From Irineochytrium annulatum (taxonomy: Eukaryota > Chytridiomycota > Chytridiomycetes > Chytridiales > Chytridiaceae): a stretch of DNA of 21,857 nt. How positions within the stretch are numbered: position 1 is the stretch's first letter; every line of letters begins with the position of its first letter. Positions 1-11,088 of the stretch are shown here, piece after piece. The stretch spans positions 1-21,857 of the forward strand of contig JADGJL010000417.1 of assembly GCA_027600665.1 (NCBI GenBank), in the 5' to 3' direction. Under the pieces are notes generated by a model. That model saw only the letters and a list, made by a program, of their open reading frames with translations, was not told the DNA's origin and ran no database searches. A program made the translations under genes and the position numbers.

Positions 1-3000
1 TCACCATGGGAGAAGCTAACGCCACTTGCGAAGGCCATGGTCATGTTCTCATACACGGTTTCGCCACGTGATTTCGAAATCTCGCCGAGCTTCAGCATCA
101 GAGGCACACACTCGCGGAAGTTGGGGCCAAATGCTTTAAGCGCAGCCTTCGCATACAGATAGACCGGGTGATTTTTATCGTGTTTCTCCGCATTCTTTAA
201 AAAGAATTGGTGATGACGGGGCGAGAAATATATACAGTAGTACGATATCTTGTAAAGAATGAGGCACCTGTTGATGATGAACAAAGGTGAGACATTCAAT
301 ACCACAATGTCATTAATGAAAAAGGCTATCCTTACCATTCCGTTTCATTATTATTCCGGAGGATAACCATATTAAAATAACGCAACAATAAATAGCAAAT
401 TTCCGCAGGTGCGTACTTTTTGTTTGAAGCTAATGACTCAGACATGCTTTTCAGGATAACTCGCTCGCACTGTATTTGGTCCTCCTGCTGCTTCTCCGGC
501 GAGACGTGCCGATGCGAGTTCCGTCGACCCGATCGCCCGCCACGAGTCCAAAACCAATTTAAAAATGCTCGTCGTTTTACCATGCTCAACGCCCGTTTCA
601 CATCCTTCTCAGTCGAAGGCCACGGAGCTGTGTTCAGGTGATTTAGCCCTGTAATACCTGCCTCTTTGTCTTTTGGGAAACGCTTCAGGAGCGCGTAGCC
701 GATACACAAACGAGCATTCCACCACGCCTGCCTCAGCGGCGTTATCGGATCCATCATTTTCGATAGATCTTCTGGATTCGCCTCGGAAACATACTGAACG
801 AGGGATTCGAGAATTCGGACGCCTTCCACGCATTGGAGCTTGCTTATCAGATTGAACCTTAAAACACCGTAAGTTTTCCAAGATGCATACAACCGGCCCG
901 GAAAGAAGTTTCCAACGCACCCCAGCTCCTCTTTGTATTTCACTAGCTTTTCCACGTCGGCCGTGCGCGAGAAGTGATACTCGAGTGTGGGAAGCAAACT
1001 TTCCCTGTTATCCTCGTTTATCAGGCTCTCAATCATGAGCCCAACCGACGTGTTGTTGGCGATTCGCTCCTCGAAGGACAATGACTCGTATATGGCATTC
1101 ATGATGCTGATGTGGCGAAAGCAACATTCGACTCCATTCGGACTGAAGTAATTGGAATCGGCAACGTTCGATTCGATATCTGCCGAAGGCGACGAATCAC
1201 ACATGAGAAAGTTATAGACATCGTTGTCGTGTATCAGCTCGACGCACTCCTTCTCGGTCATATCGAAGTCCGAGAGATCCAGAACATTTCTTAGGTTAAA
1301 ATACTATTACATGGCAGAGTGTTACGATGATGCTCGCTACGACACTAAACGAATTGTGCGCTGACCTGCCCAAGCACCGACGCTAGCTTCAAAACCCGCT
1401 GGAATGTAGCGTCCAGCCGGTCGAATTGGAACAGAACGGCAGCGCTAAGATCGGTCAAGATAGTTTGGACCGTAATGGATTCATCGCGTAGCGAGAGCAT
1501 GCCGTCGTCATCAACGACGAGGTCGTGGCCAACCTTGACGAAGATAACGTCAATAATCATCTGCAGAAACAGCGGGCTGCCCGCCGTCTTCGCGAATATT
1601 GCCGACGAGATGATCGGGTCGACGCTGGTAACGCGAACGGTTAACTTGCTCAACTTCGACATCTTTGATTTCTGTCAATGGACGATGAAGTTTGAAGGTC
1701 TTACGATCATGTCGTTCGCTTCCTGTTCGTCAAAGCCCCCAAGCACTAGGTGCGAGGTATCCGGTAGAGTCAGTGTCTTTTCAAGTACGCGGTTCTCGGA
1801 TAGCTTCAGCGGTCGCGACAATATTTGGAGAAAAATCTGTTCACAGTGTTAATAGTTGATAGTAGAAGGCCGAGATCATGTCACCTTCGGGCAATAACGT
1901 GACAGGGTATTCAGGACGTCCAACGTCTGCGAGTCGTACCACTGTGCATCATCAAACACAAAGACGGCGTTAAAGTCCATCACGAATGTTATCACAATCT
2001 TGGTGACCATTGACTTCAAATGGTTTATTCTGGCCTGCGCGTCCATTGACTCCGTCACGTCCGTCTCCACAACAGCCAGGCTCGTCGAGATCATGGCCAG
2101 CAATGGCGCCAGTTTGAGATCTACACCCGCTTTCAGTAGGAACGACACCACCGCGCTGCCCAGCGCGATTCCAGACTCCGCTCGACTTGACCGCTGGCGG
2201 CCTCCTGCTCCCAAGTGACTTCCTGAAATGTGACTCCCGGAGATCGTTGAAAATGAGCTGCCGCGACGGTAGTGGGACACCTTCGTGTTCGGTGCTCCTG
2301 GGATTAAGGGCTCGCTGGGGACGTTGTCGAAGATGAATAGGAGAAGGGTCTGGAGCCCGCTGAACGGGCGCCACTGCTCCCGCTCGCTTCCTGATATAAG
2401 CAACACGCATTAAAATTATTTCAGTGAACCAAATTTCTGAGATCAAAGGACAGCAGCTTGACGTCGTACCTTGTGTCAGACACGAAAAAATGTTGTGCTC
2501 CTTTGCATGATCCATTAAGAAATTCGCCAACGTAGATTTTCCAAGCCCACTCGGCGCCTCGATCACAACGACAGCCCTCTTTTTATCCCTCAGCCAGCCC
2601 GAAAACAGCTCCGCCAGCACTTCTCTCTCACGCTTGTATCCAAAGTGAGCACGCCGAGCGACAGCGCCAGGTCGACCTCCGGGGTCGTTGAGCTCCAATG
2701 CGTGAATTCTGACGTCGTTCATGCGGCCTTTCAGGTGGACGAAGCCAAGATCGCGCGTGGCATGTGTCAGCTTAACGTTGTCGTTTGTTTCCTGGTCGAT
2801 GACGATTGCAAGGTTGGACTCGGCGATGGGCATGAGACGAGCGGCCGTGACGATCACGTCGCCTATAAAGCATGTAAAGATCGTTGTCTATGTTGATATG
2901 AAATTTGCATACCCAAAAGTCCGATCTCGCTCCGATACTCGTTGCCTAGCTTCGTAAAGAGGATCTCGCCCGACGCGATTGATACGGCAAGGTAACTTGT

Positions 3001-4568
3001 GAAGGCCGAGCCGTCCAACATCCCCTTGAGGTCCTCTATGAACCACTTCATGCATTTCACTGCTTGATCCGAGTTGTTCACATGCGAGAAGGAGGGGAGT
3101 CCGAACATGGCAAGCATAGTTTGCCCTTTATCATCAGCTTTCGGAGCCATATAAGATCGAAATCTCCTCATATGCTAAACTAACCTGAATACTGCAAAAA
3201 AACGCCTTTGTGTTCTTTCAGCGACTTCAAGAAGCTGAGCATGATTTTTTGAACCAACTCTATCTCGAATGGGAAAACGAGCGAAACAAATATGGTGGCG
3301 ACGTTCCGGAACTCAGCGACGGCCACCGGATCATCCACGTCTGCGAGCTCAGATACGACGCTGGCCATACGGTCCATATTTCGCGGGCTGGATTCCATCT
3401 GCGACGGTCGCCCCAACATGCTCGGCCTCGAGGTGCTTTTGGACTGATAGGCGTCGATCCTTTTGAGCAGGGAGTGGTTGATGAACATCCTCGTAAAATC
3501 GTCGTCCTTCTCCCCGGATTCAGAACGAAGGGTGCTTGATCTTTCGACAGCGTGTGAAGCAGCACGAGCCTGCGATTGCCTCGGGTGTGCGATGTCAGTC
3601 GCGTTTTTGAAGCGCGCTGAGATCTGATCAAGGGACAAGGCTTCAATAGTTGCCAAGTCAATCCCGCAGTACATTCCCGCGAGTGAGGTGACGGCAGCGT
3701 GGTTTAGGAGCGAATGCCCTGCCACGGACCCGGACCTAAGCGATTCCACTGCGGCCCTCCACTCCCCGGACAGCTCCTCGACCGCGTTGGCCGAGATCCC
3801 CAGCTCCCCCTGCCCCGTATTATCAAGCATTACGCCAAGCGACCGCAACCCTGAGCCCTGAACACAGTAGTCGAGCCTCCACGCCGGGTCGCCGATGATG
3901 ACGCGCGACATCATGCCGGCCGTGATGGCGAAGTGCAGGTGCAGCGACGCGGACCCGGCGCCGAGCTTGAGCGAATCGTACTCCGCCGGGTGATCCTTCC
4001 TGTATTGGTTCGCGGAGCTTGACGCTAGCGACATATCGACCTCGACGCTCTTGCAGCAGGTCGCCACGTGGAGACAACAGGCCAGCGAGCGGAGGACGGC
4101 CTCGCCCAGGGGCTCGATGTCAGATGCGGGTGAGAAGGCAACGAGGAGCGCATCGCCTACGGGTCGCGCGGGAAGTTTCAGTCAAGAATACCGATGATGA
4201 ATGCTTATGTACCTAGAAAGCGAACAATATCACCCCTGTAGAGCGCGATCACATCGATGATCTTGTTCAAGTAACCGCCCACAGTCTTTGTGATGACCTC
4301 CGACGCCATCTTGCCCAGAAAGGTGAGGCCTGCCGACATCTTGGAGTATCCAGATATATCGACCTGCAATCACGTCAACGGATTAGCTCTCGGCACACGA
4401 AACGCCGCATTCAAGGGCCGAATTCGCTCTCACCATGCAGACGACGAGCCGTTCCTCCTGCTCCCAACCCCTCCCCTTTGCCAGGCTCGCGGCGACCTGC
4501 GCCCTAAGGCGGCGGTTGGCGGAGAGGTCGCGGACATAGGCGGCCGCGTATGGGCTGATGACGCTCAT
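1..4568 (-). CDS. Soluble adenylyl cyclase-like protein (gene A): C1-C2 cyclase-like pair, STAND/AAA ATPase, helical-repeat tail; 3' end off the left edge
   Basis: Exons, read downward: 4568-4434, 4363-4213, 4156-3185, 3137-2913, 2862-2470, 2390-1885, 1836-1705, 1644-1366, 1303-921, 857-336, 267-1; every junction keeps frame, giving 1321 residues before the edge. The start is the first ATG (purine at -3) and matches the start of paralogue B. C1 (about 40-190) has VDISGYSKMS and DIVRFLGDALLV, so metal Asp are D47 and D97. C2 (about 395-520) has ATIFVSLVFPFE, DDKGQTMLAMFGLP and GLLGDVIVTAARLM. Walker A is APSGLGKS (597-604), Walker B FVFDDAQW (about D772/D773), followed by GSPLFLQM, typical of STAND/AAA_16 ATPases. 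The rest is alpha-helical repeat, as in ADCY10. A Ser/Gly/Arg-rich insert lies near 661-700. Known sACs make cAMP and sense bicarbonate; here C2 substrate residues look replaced, so activity is doubtful. Family call is secure; function is not. Confidence 0.85.
858..920 (-). other. 63-base in-frame intron without stop in gene A
   Basis: The reading frame runs straight through this stretch, so it looks like exon. Gene B has a clear intron at the same place (14616-14692) after the residues KEELG, and gene C reads through that site without one. Removing gtgcgt..ttttaag here gives ELG followed by FNLISKLQCVEG. This matches B (CSLIIKFQCIEG) and has the same spacing to the next conserved block as C. 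The removed part would encode 21 residues with no counterpart in either paralogue. Confidence 0.8.
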
Positions 4569-5375
4569 GACGCGGGAGAGCAGGGTTTTGGCCGAGTTGT
4601 GTCGGTGAAGAGGTCGAAGGAATTGTTCCAGCACGTAAATCTTCTCCGTGAAGGAGGACTGGAAATCTCTCAGGTTGCCACATTCGCGCGCCGCTTGTTT
4701 CCTTCCGCGTTACTCTTCAGGATCAGATTTCGTTCTTATGTTGTGAACAGGATGTGTTCCGCCGTAACTCCCCTTCCCGTCCTGCAAGCTCCTCTTCCCT
4801 CTCCCCTACGTTCGACCCCGGTCGAGGAAACGAACTCACCAGCAACCAGCTGGAGAAAGCAAGCGGTTTCGTAGAGATCCCAAAATCGCCGGTGTGCTCA
4901 TAAAGGAAAGGAAGACCGGAACGCACGAGGCCAGGATTTTACCTGATGGCATTGGAACAACGAATTTTCCTAGGAAGTCGTGAAAGCATTTAAGAGACCT
5001 CCAGCTTCTTGTTGGCGTCCTGCATTGAGCATCGTCCATATCGCAGAGGCGCGCGGGAGTGGAGGCCCGGAGCGCGCCCGTGGCTGCCTTGGAGGGTGCT
5101 CATGACGTGCGTGTGTGGTGGCAAACATTTTGCAGATGTCTGAGTACAGGCCAAAAGAACAGGGTGGTAGAAGCTCGTATATTTAAACCAGCGACGCAAT
5201 GAGAATATAGTGGATTACAAAAAAATAAATATTCGACACGGTGTGAATCGAAATAGGGATATAGCAGCGAAAAGGAGACAACCAAAGGTGCAGGACCAAA
5301 CAGATCGCATGATTATAAACGAAAAGAAAACTAGACACAAGAAATACCAAGCAAACGAGCCGCCACTCAACATTC
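4569..5375. other. Intergenic: upstream of gene A and downstream of the kinase gene
   Basis: 807 bases between two minus-strand genes in tandem. The part nearest the kinase (about 5200-5375) is AT-rich and probably its 3' untranslated region. The part nearest gene A should hold that gene's promoter and leader. Short open frames occur on both strands (for example minus 5039-4836), but none shows a recognisable domain, the GC3 pattern of the real exons, or continuity with a neighbour. No tRNA or repeat was seen. Confidence 0.6.
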
Positions 5376-8240
5376 TTAAGAATGCGGCACCATTAGCAAC
5401 GCTACCAACGCCCTGAAATCCACATCCGCCGCGTTCCCCGCCGCACCCTCCTCCACGAACCTCACGACGAACCCGTTCTCGCTCGGCATCGAAACCGAGA
5501 CCCTCGACCCGACCGACAGCCTCGTCGCCGCTCCACCGCTGCCGGCGCTATCCACCCGGACGGTGAACGCAAGCTCCTTCTCCGCCACAAGGAGGTCGTC
5601 TAGGATGAAGCTCATAGCCTCGGCCGCCGACCGTGCCGACTGGATCGTGTCCCGGCACCCGACGTTCGGGACAGAACGCCACCGGCACCGCCAGGGGCCC
5701 GTCACGATCGATCCCGGCACGCGCGAAACGGGATGCTGCTGCTGCTGTGGCTCGGACACGGGGTTCGTATCAGATCCCATCGAGAGCGTCGCGGGAAGGT
5801 TCGCCGTCGACGGGTGCCGGAATAGCGAGGTCTCGATCCCGTACTTTGTGAAGTTGGATGAGAGTACCGTCGCGACCTCCTGAAGCGAGAGGTGCGAGTT
5901 GAAGCTCGCCGTCCTAGCTCCACCCAACGATGATGACGACGGCGACCCGTTGCCCAGCGGCTGTGTCATCGTCATCGGCGGAGTCGCCCGCCGACGCTGC
6001 ATCAACTCCCCCTCCAGCGCCACCGCGGCCGTGGGTGTCGTCGGCGACGCCACCGACCCTCTGATCCGTGACTTGAGGGACCCGGGCCGCTCGATTGACA
6101 TGCGGCGCTCCACCACCGCCGCGTTAGCGGTCGTCGTTGACGTCGGGGAGAACGCGACGTAGTTCTGGTCACCCGTGACCGACCTCCTCGGCGATGCCAG
6201 CGGTCCAACAACGGGGCTGATGGACGAGTCCCTCCTGTGTACCGAGCGCGGGATAACGCTTGTTGCATCCTCCTCCCCATTCCTGCTGCCACACGAGGTC
6301 CGGAGGAGCATGTCGGGTCCGGCCCCGCGGACGGGCTCGGGCGTAATCATGCGCTGCATCAGGGAGTTGGAGGGTTGCTGTTGCTGTGGGGCGCGAGGCA
6401 CATCGTCCTCGCCGCGGACCTCCTTGACCAGGCTGGCGTTCAGTAGTGTGTGGCGTATCTCGGTCATAGCTTCCGAAAGCATCTCCACCGACTCGGCCGA
6501 GCGCTCAACGACGGCTGGCGACGCGTCCTCATTGTTCTCGCACAACGATGAAGACTCCACCTGGTGAGTCTGCTGCTCCACGCCAGTGTCGGACGCGGGC
6601 GGCCGGCGGGCGATCTCGGCGCGGAGGAGGTGGTAAGCGGCCATGACTGGGCCTGGATCGCGAGACTCCAGGGCATCCTCAATCTCGAGGTCAGTAAAGC
6701 CCATGCGCTGGATCTCAGAGACGATGCCTGCATCGCGGAGATGGTCTGGGTCACCGCGAGGGGAGCCGGCCGAGACGGGAGTGGTAGGGACGGTGAAGAA
6801 GTCGAGGAGCGGGAGGTTGCCACCGTCGTTAGTCCAAGGGTGATTCCGGATGGCATCGAGAGAAGCGCGCTCGGAGGGCTTCGTTTTCAACATGGAGGAT
6901 ATAAGGCTCTTGGCGGCTAATATACATAGGTAAGATCAAGTCTTGTTACTGGAGGGTAAGATACGTACCTTCGGAGATGTTGTCGGGGAATTTGTACTTC
7001 CCCATTAAAATTGCGGCGTACATCTTGGATGTATGCCGGTCATCGAACGGCAATTGTCCGCACACCAATACGTGAAGAATAACACCCATCGACCAGATGT
7101 CGGCCTCATTTCCGTTGTACTTCTTCCGAGCAATCATTTCTACGACGAGATCGGTAATTTGATTTTGGATTAACCGCGCTTACCTGGCGCGGCGTACGCC
7201 GGGGATCCACAGAAGGTGTCCAACTGCTTGTTCTCCCTCATCACGTTTGCAAACCCGAAGTCGATGAGCTTGATCTTACCCTCTGAGTCCAGGAGAACTG
7301 ATGAAAGCAACAAGTATTAATACAAAAATTTTCGAGTGTACGCAACTGTTCTCCGGCTTTAAGTCACGATGCGCGATCCCGTTCGCGTGGCAGTATTGCA
7401 CTGCGCTCAAGATTTGCCTCAAAAACGTCCTCGCCGTGGCCTCCGGGATGTCCTGGTGCGACAGGATATAGTCGAACAGCTCACCACCGGACTCGTAGTC
7501 GAGGACGAGGTAGATGAAGTTCGTGGTGTCGACGACCTCCAGCAGGCGGGTGATGTTCGGGTGATAGAGATGCGACAAGACGAGAATCTCGCGCAGCACG
7601 CGCTCGGCCGTCCCCACGGTCTTTGAAATGGCCGACTTTTCGATGCATTTGATGGCGACCTAATACTTCCCGTCAGCAACGGTCTTCTCTGAAAACATCG
7701 CGTACACACCTTCTGGGATGTCGGAAAGTGCGTCGCGAGTTTCACCTTGCTGAAACAGCCCTCTCCAATCGTCTTGTCTAGCACATAGTCCGACAGCACC
7801 ACCCCACCCAGCGACCCCGCGCCGCCGGCCTCGCCATCCACCATCTCCCCAATTCTCTCGAACACTTCCACCTCGCCCCTTCCGCGCCTCCTAAGCTCCT
7901 CAAACATCTTGACGCGCCGCGCCCCAGATGCCTCGACCCGCTCCTTCGCGCCCTTGACCGGCGACCCTGCACTAGGGCTCAGCTCGTCGAGCAGCCCGCC
8001 CAAAGCAAGCGTGGCGGGCAGATCATTGCGGAGCGCGCCCTCCGTGGTCTCACCGTCGCCGTCGCGTTTGTTGGTGTTAAACTCTGGCAGGACCTGCAGC
8101 AGGGGCAATGCGTTCCGGCTTGCGAGCGAATGTGCGGCCTTGGTGTCGATTGCCAGGTGGGCTACCTTAGAGTGCGCGTTGGCGGAGGCCATGCTGTCGA
8201 CCAGCGACGGCAAGATTGAGGGCGGACATGCGTCCTTCAT
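5376..8240 (-). CDS. AMPK-related Ser/Thr protein kinase (MARK/SIK type) with UBA domain
   Basis: Five exons: 8240-7710, 7659-7347, 7297-7184, 7139-6969, 6916-5376; 889 residues. The start ATG (8240) has A at -3; another ATG at 8192 is possible, and an in-frame ATG at 8483 has a poor context. Residues 1-150 are a low-complexity leader. The kinase domain (about 152-404) is complete: GEGCFSKV loop, VAIK with K181, alpha-C E201, HRDLKPEN with D276, DFG 294-296, and activation loop LDTFCGSPAYAAPE with T309, the position phosphorylated by LKB1-type kinases in this family. DIWSMGVILHVLVCGQLPFD closely resembles SIK/MARK kinases. A UBA-like helix trio (IVSEIQRMGFTDLEIEDAL onward, about 441-476) follows, as in MARK and SIK. 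Then comes a long Ser/Pro/Thr-rich linker with a QQQQ run and a C-terminal region (about 780-889) that may be a degenerate KA1 domain. Probably a cytosolic or membrane-associated polarity or metabolic kinase; exact orthology is not resolved. Confidence 0.88.
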
Positions 8241-8784
8241 GATGATTGCTGGGCTGACTCGGGGTGATGGAGGCGGGCCAAGGGTAAGATTGCAACGCGC
8301 TCCGAGGGTCTTCAGGCCGAGAAACCGAACTCGTTCTGGAAGCGGACGGAACCGCACACCGCGAGTGCTATATCCGGACCGCCGGCCACCACAACTCCGC
8401 GGCGATCCAATGTGCTCCAACTCAGAATAACCATCGCGTTGCGATGCCGACACGGGAGTCGACGGCAGCGGAGACAAGCCCATTAAGATCGTTCTTATGG
8501 GATCCCCCAATGTTGGGGCGAGCCGGGTCGTCAACGCCAGCGCCGGCCGACCGATCGGCGAACCGGTCCCGGCTGCACCGTCCAGCCGCCTCCGCGCCTG
8601 CTCGCCAATGCTCGCGGGCCAACCCACACGCGACCATCGCCGTTCGCTGTGACCTTGAAATTTGACGTCGCTTTCAGTTCTGCCCTTCTCACAACCGGCC
8701 CTTTGGACCGTCCCCGTCCCGTTCTACTCCCTGCTTCCCCTTCGGCACCGTCCTCGTCCCGCTCGTCTTTTACCCAGCGCCAAA
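8241..8784. promoter_or_regulatory. Divergent intergenic region between the kinase and the PARG-like gene
   Basis: 544 bases separate two start codons pointing away from each other, so both promoters and 5' leaders must lie here. It is GC-rich with pyrimidine-rich stretches toward the plus-strand gene (about 8690-8780). I see no clear TATA box or paired operator-like repeat. The minus strand stays open upstream of the kinase start to about 8627 but opens with a GTG codon and shows no domain, so I treat it as leader. Confidence 0.55.
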
Positions 8785-10774
8785 ATGACGAGAGCACAGT
8801 CCCAGGTTCACCCGTCGCCTCGGTACGACTCGTCGGCGACCGTCATCGACGTGGATCCCCCAGCCAGCCCCGCCTCGTCTGATCAACCCCTTAACTCACC
8901 GTCTTCTCCTGGCGCCCAGTCTCCAGATGAGAAACGCCACTACAAGTTTCTGAAAGAAAGAAAGAAGGACCTTCAACAGCAGGAGGAAATCGACGACATT
9001 AAGAAGGACAAGATGGCGAACCCGAAGCTCGACAGCATCTTCCAACAGCTGGCTTACAAGCATCGCAAGCAGGACCCGCTTGGAATCTACGTGCCCACGG
9101 ACGACGTGTCCCGCCTGGTGGACGTGAGCTTCAATGTGAAGGAGCTCTCCCACGAGTACAAGCCGCAGTGGAGGAGCAAGATGAAGAGGAGTATTTACGA
9201 GGAGAAGCTGGTTCAGAGGGCCTCCATCGATTACGACGCGTGCGTCGACAACATTGAGCTGCTTAAGCTGAGGACGCTGACGCTGCCCAAAGACCTGCAG
9301 TCTGGGGAGGCTGAGATGGATATTTTGGCCATGAACCGCTTTTACAAGTTCAGCGAGGATGAGAAGTTGGAGGGCGGGGATGTGTGGTACGTCAATTTTT
9401 CGGATCAGCACCTTTTCGGGGAATATCAGACGGACTATGTACGTATTTTTAGTTGAATGCCATAGGCCTCTAACCTTGGAGTTCTCTCCGCAGTTTGCTT
9501 CGAATGAAATTATGGTCATGCAACATCCGATTCTCGGTTCGATTCGTGAAGCAATGGTCGACTTCCAGCATTATGGACTGTTTCAGCAAACGCTATATCA
9601 GCAGCTGCTTAAGCGACCAGGTCTCCATCGTCACCGCATTCTCTGTGTTAACGATCGTATTCGAACAGGAACTGGCTGGAAGAATTCGCTGAACTATGGC
9701 TATCGTCACTTCTACGTGCCGAAAGACAAGACGAAAGACGTACCGACGCTACGGACGAAAGAGTTCCAGCCCGTGATCGTCGATGCTGCCGGCCGGCCAA
9801 CACCCGTCATCATTATGAACATCCCCCGCCTGTGCTTAATAAAGTTTGTGCATCCTTCTCTTCCTGCTTTCTCGCCTGGCTGACCTCCGCAACAAAACAG
9901 CACCGATAAGTACGACATATACGGAGAGAAGTTTATCTGCGCCGACGAAGAGACTATCAAGAGAGCCGTCGAGGTCATACCGCCCGCCATCACGCCCCTT
10001 CCGACTACCAACGTCATCAACATGGCCGCCATCGACAAATACGCCAACCCATTACGGCCCATCTCCGGCCCGTACCGCATCCACCACGTCCACCTCCTTT
10101 TCACGACGGCCTACACGGCCTTCCGCGGCGCCGTCCGCAAGTCTCGCCAGGCCGCCGGGGGCATGAGCGGGCGCGTCGACGTGTGCATCCACACGGGGTT
10201 CTGGGGCTGCGGCGAGTTCGGCGGGAATCCGGTCGTGATGGCGTTCCTCCAGATGGCGGCCGCTAGGGCCGTAGGCGTGCGGAGGCTGGTGTTCCACTAT
10301 AAGGTCGATGGGGATCACGTGGACAGGAAGCCGGAGCTGGTCAGGGGCGGAGGCGAGAGGGATCAGGAGGAGGAGGACGCTGACGCGGCTATGGCGGCGA
10401 AGGTTGCGGAGGACGTGGAGAGGGCCTTGGATGAGGCGGACGTAACGGAGGACCGGGGTGCGGTTATGAGGGACGCAACGGCCAAGGCGGAGAAGGAGGC
10501 AATCATGGCGAAGTATGCGCCGGTGAAAGATCCCATGGTGAACTTGATGAAGGCGAGGTGGTTAATGAAGGAGGTGTGGCCAGAGCAACCAAGAAAGAAA
10601 GTTTTCCTCAGCAAATTGATGGCGAGGGTGCTAGAGGTCGGGCTGGAGTGGAGCAAAGACGAGGTAGAGAAGGAGGCGGAGGAGAAAGCGGCGAGGGAGG
10701 CGGAGGAGAAGGCGACCAGGCAGGAGAAGGATGTAGAGGACCAGCAGGATGAGGACATGGGGGACTTGCGATAA
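8785..10774 (+). CDS. Poly(ADP-ribose) glycohydrolase-like (PARG-fold) protein with altered catalytic signature
   Basis: Three exons: 8785-9438, 9494-9831, 9901-10774; 621 residues. The start is the first ATG in frame, with A at -3. The second intron's donor (gtgctt) is the least certain junction; it gives NIPRL-TDKYDIYGEKF. Residues 1-60 are Ser/Pro-rich and 60-85 charged. Residues 203-232 (VNFSDQHLFG onward through FASNEIMVMQHPIL) align without gaps to the PARG block VDFAN..GGG..QEEIRFLINPEL. The GGG loop is replaced by FGE, and QEE becomes SNE, keeping only the second Glu (E223), the catalytic one in PARGs. NMAAIDKY (about 371-378) resembles the PARG VAIDA motif. TGFWGCGEFGG (429-439) closely matches PARG TGNWGCGAFGG. 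The tail is Glu/Lys/Ala-rich, probably helical. PARGs remove ADP-ribose chains; whether this one does is open, and a reader or another ADP-ribose function is an alternative. Confidence 0.75.
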
Positions 10775-11088
10775 TCGTCGAGATATATTAGACAATGACC
10801 TCGAATACACGCGTTTGTTGGGTAACAACTGTTGCGACCGCGTGCTCGGTACGACCTGCACGGACGATGAATTCGCTATTCAAGAGTTGGCAGCTGAATT
10901 CTTTCAAAAACCCTAAGTCCGAATGCCGGAAAAGCTTAATGAGGCTACTGCTGCTCAAGAAGCCCGAAGACTATCCTGTAGTATGTAAAACTTGATGACG
11001 ACGAAGTGGAATCATGGGCAGGGGTTCTTTTCCATAACAAAGGGAAGGTTGGAAGATTTTCATGTAAATCGCGCCTTCTGCCACCGCC
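10775..11088. other. Intergenic: PARG-like 3' end and gene B promoter
   Basis: 314 bases between two plus-strand genes. An open frame with ATG at 10795 (66 codons) has no domain similarity and lacks the codon pattern of the neighbours. A stop at 11065-11067, in frame with gene B, fixes the ATG at 11089 as B's first possible start. No clear promoter motif was recognised. Confidence 0.5.

Noticed and set aside
4569..4634. Upstream extension of gene A exon 1 to a start at 4634
   Set aside because: That codon is GTG; the first ATG is at 4568 and matches the start of gene B in length and sequence.
4836..5039. 67-codon minus-strand frame upstream of gene A
   Set aside because: No similarity to the N-terminus of the sAC family and no plausible splice into exon 1; treated as leader or intergenic.
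8241..8627. N-terminal extension of the kinase reading frame
   Set aside because: It opens with GTG, the only internal ATG (8483) has weak context, and the translation is low complexity and lies in the shared promoter region.
8896..9519. 207-codon minus-strand frame within the PARG-like gene
   Set aside because: Leu/Val/His-rich shadow of the real plus-strand exon, and it crosses that gene's intron.
10795..10995. 66-codon plus-strand frame between the PARG-like gene and gene B
   Set aside because: No domain, no codon bias like the neighbours, and it lies where a 3' end and a promoter are expected.
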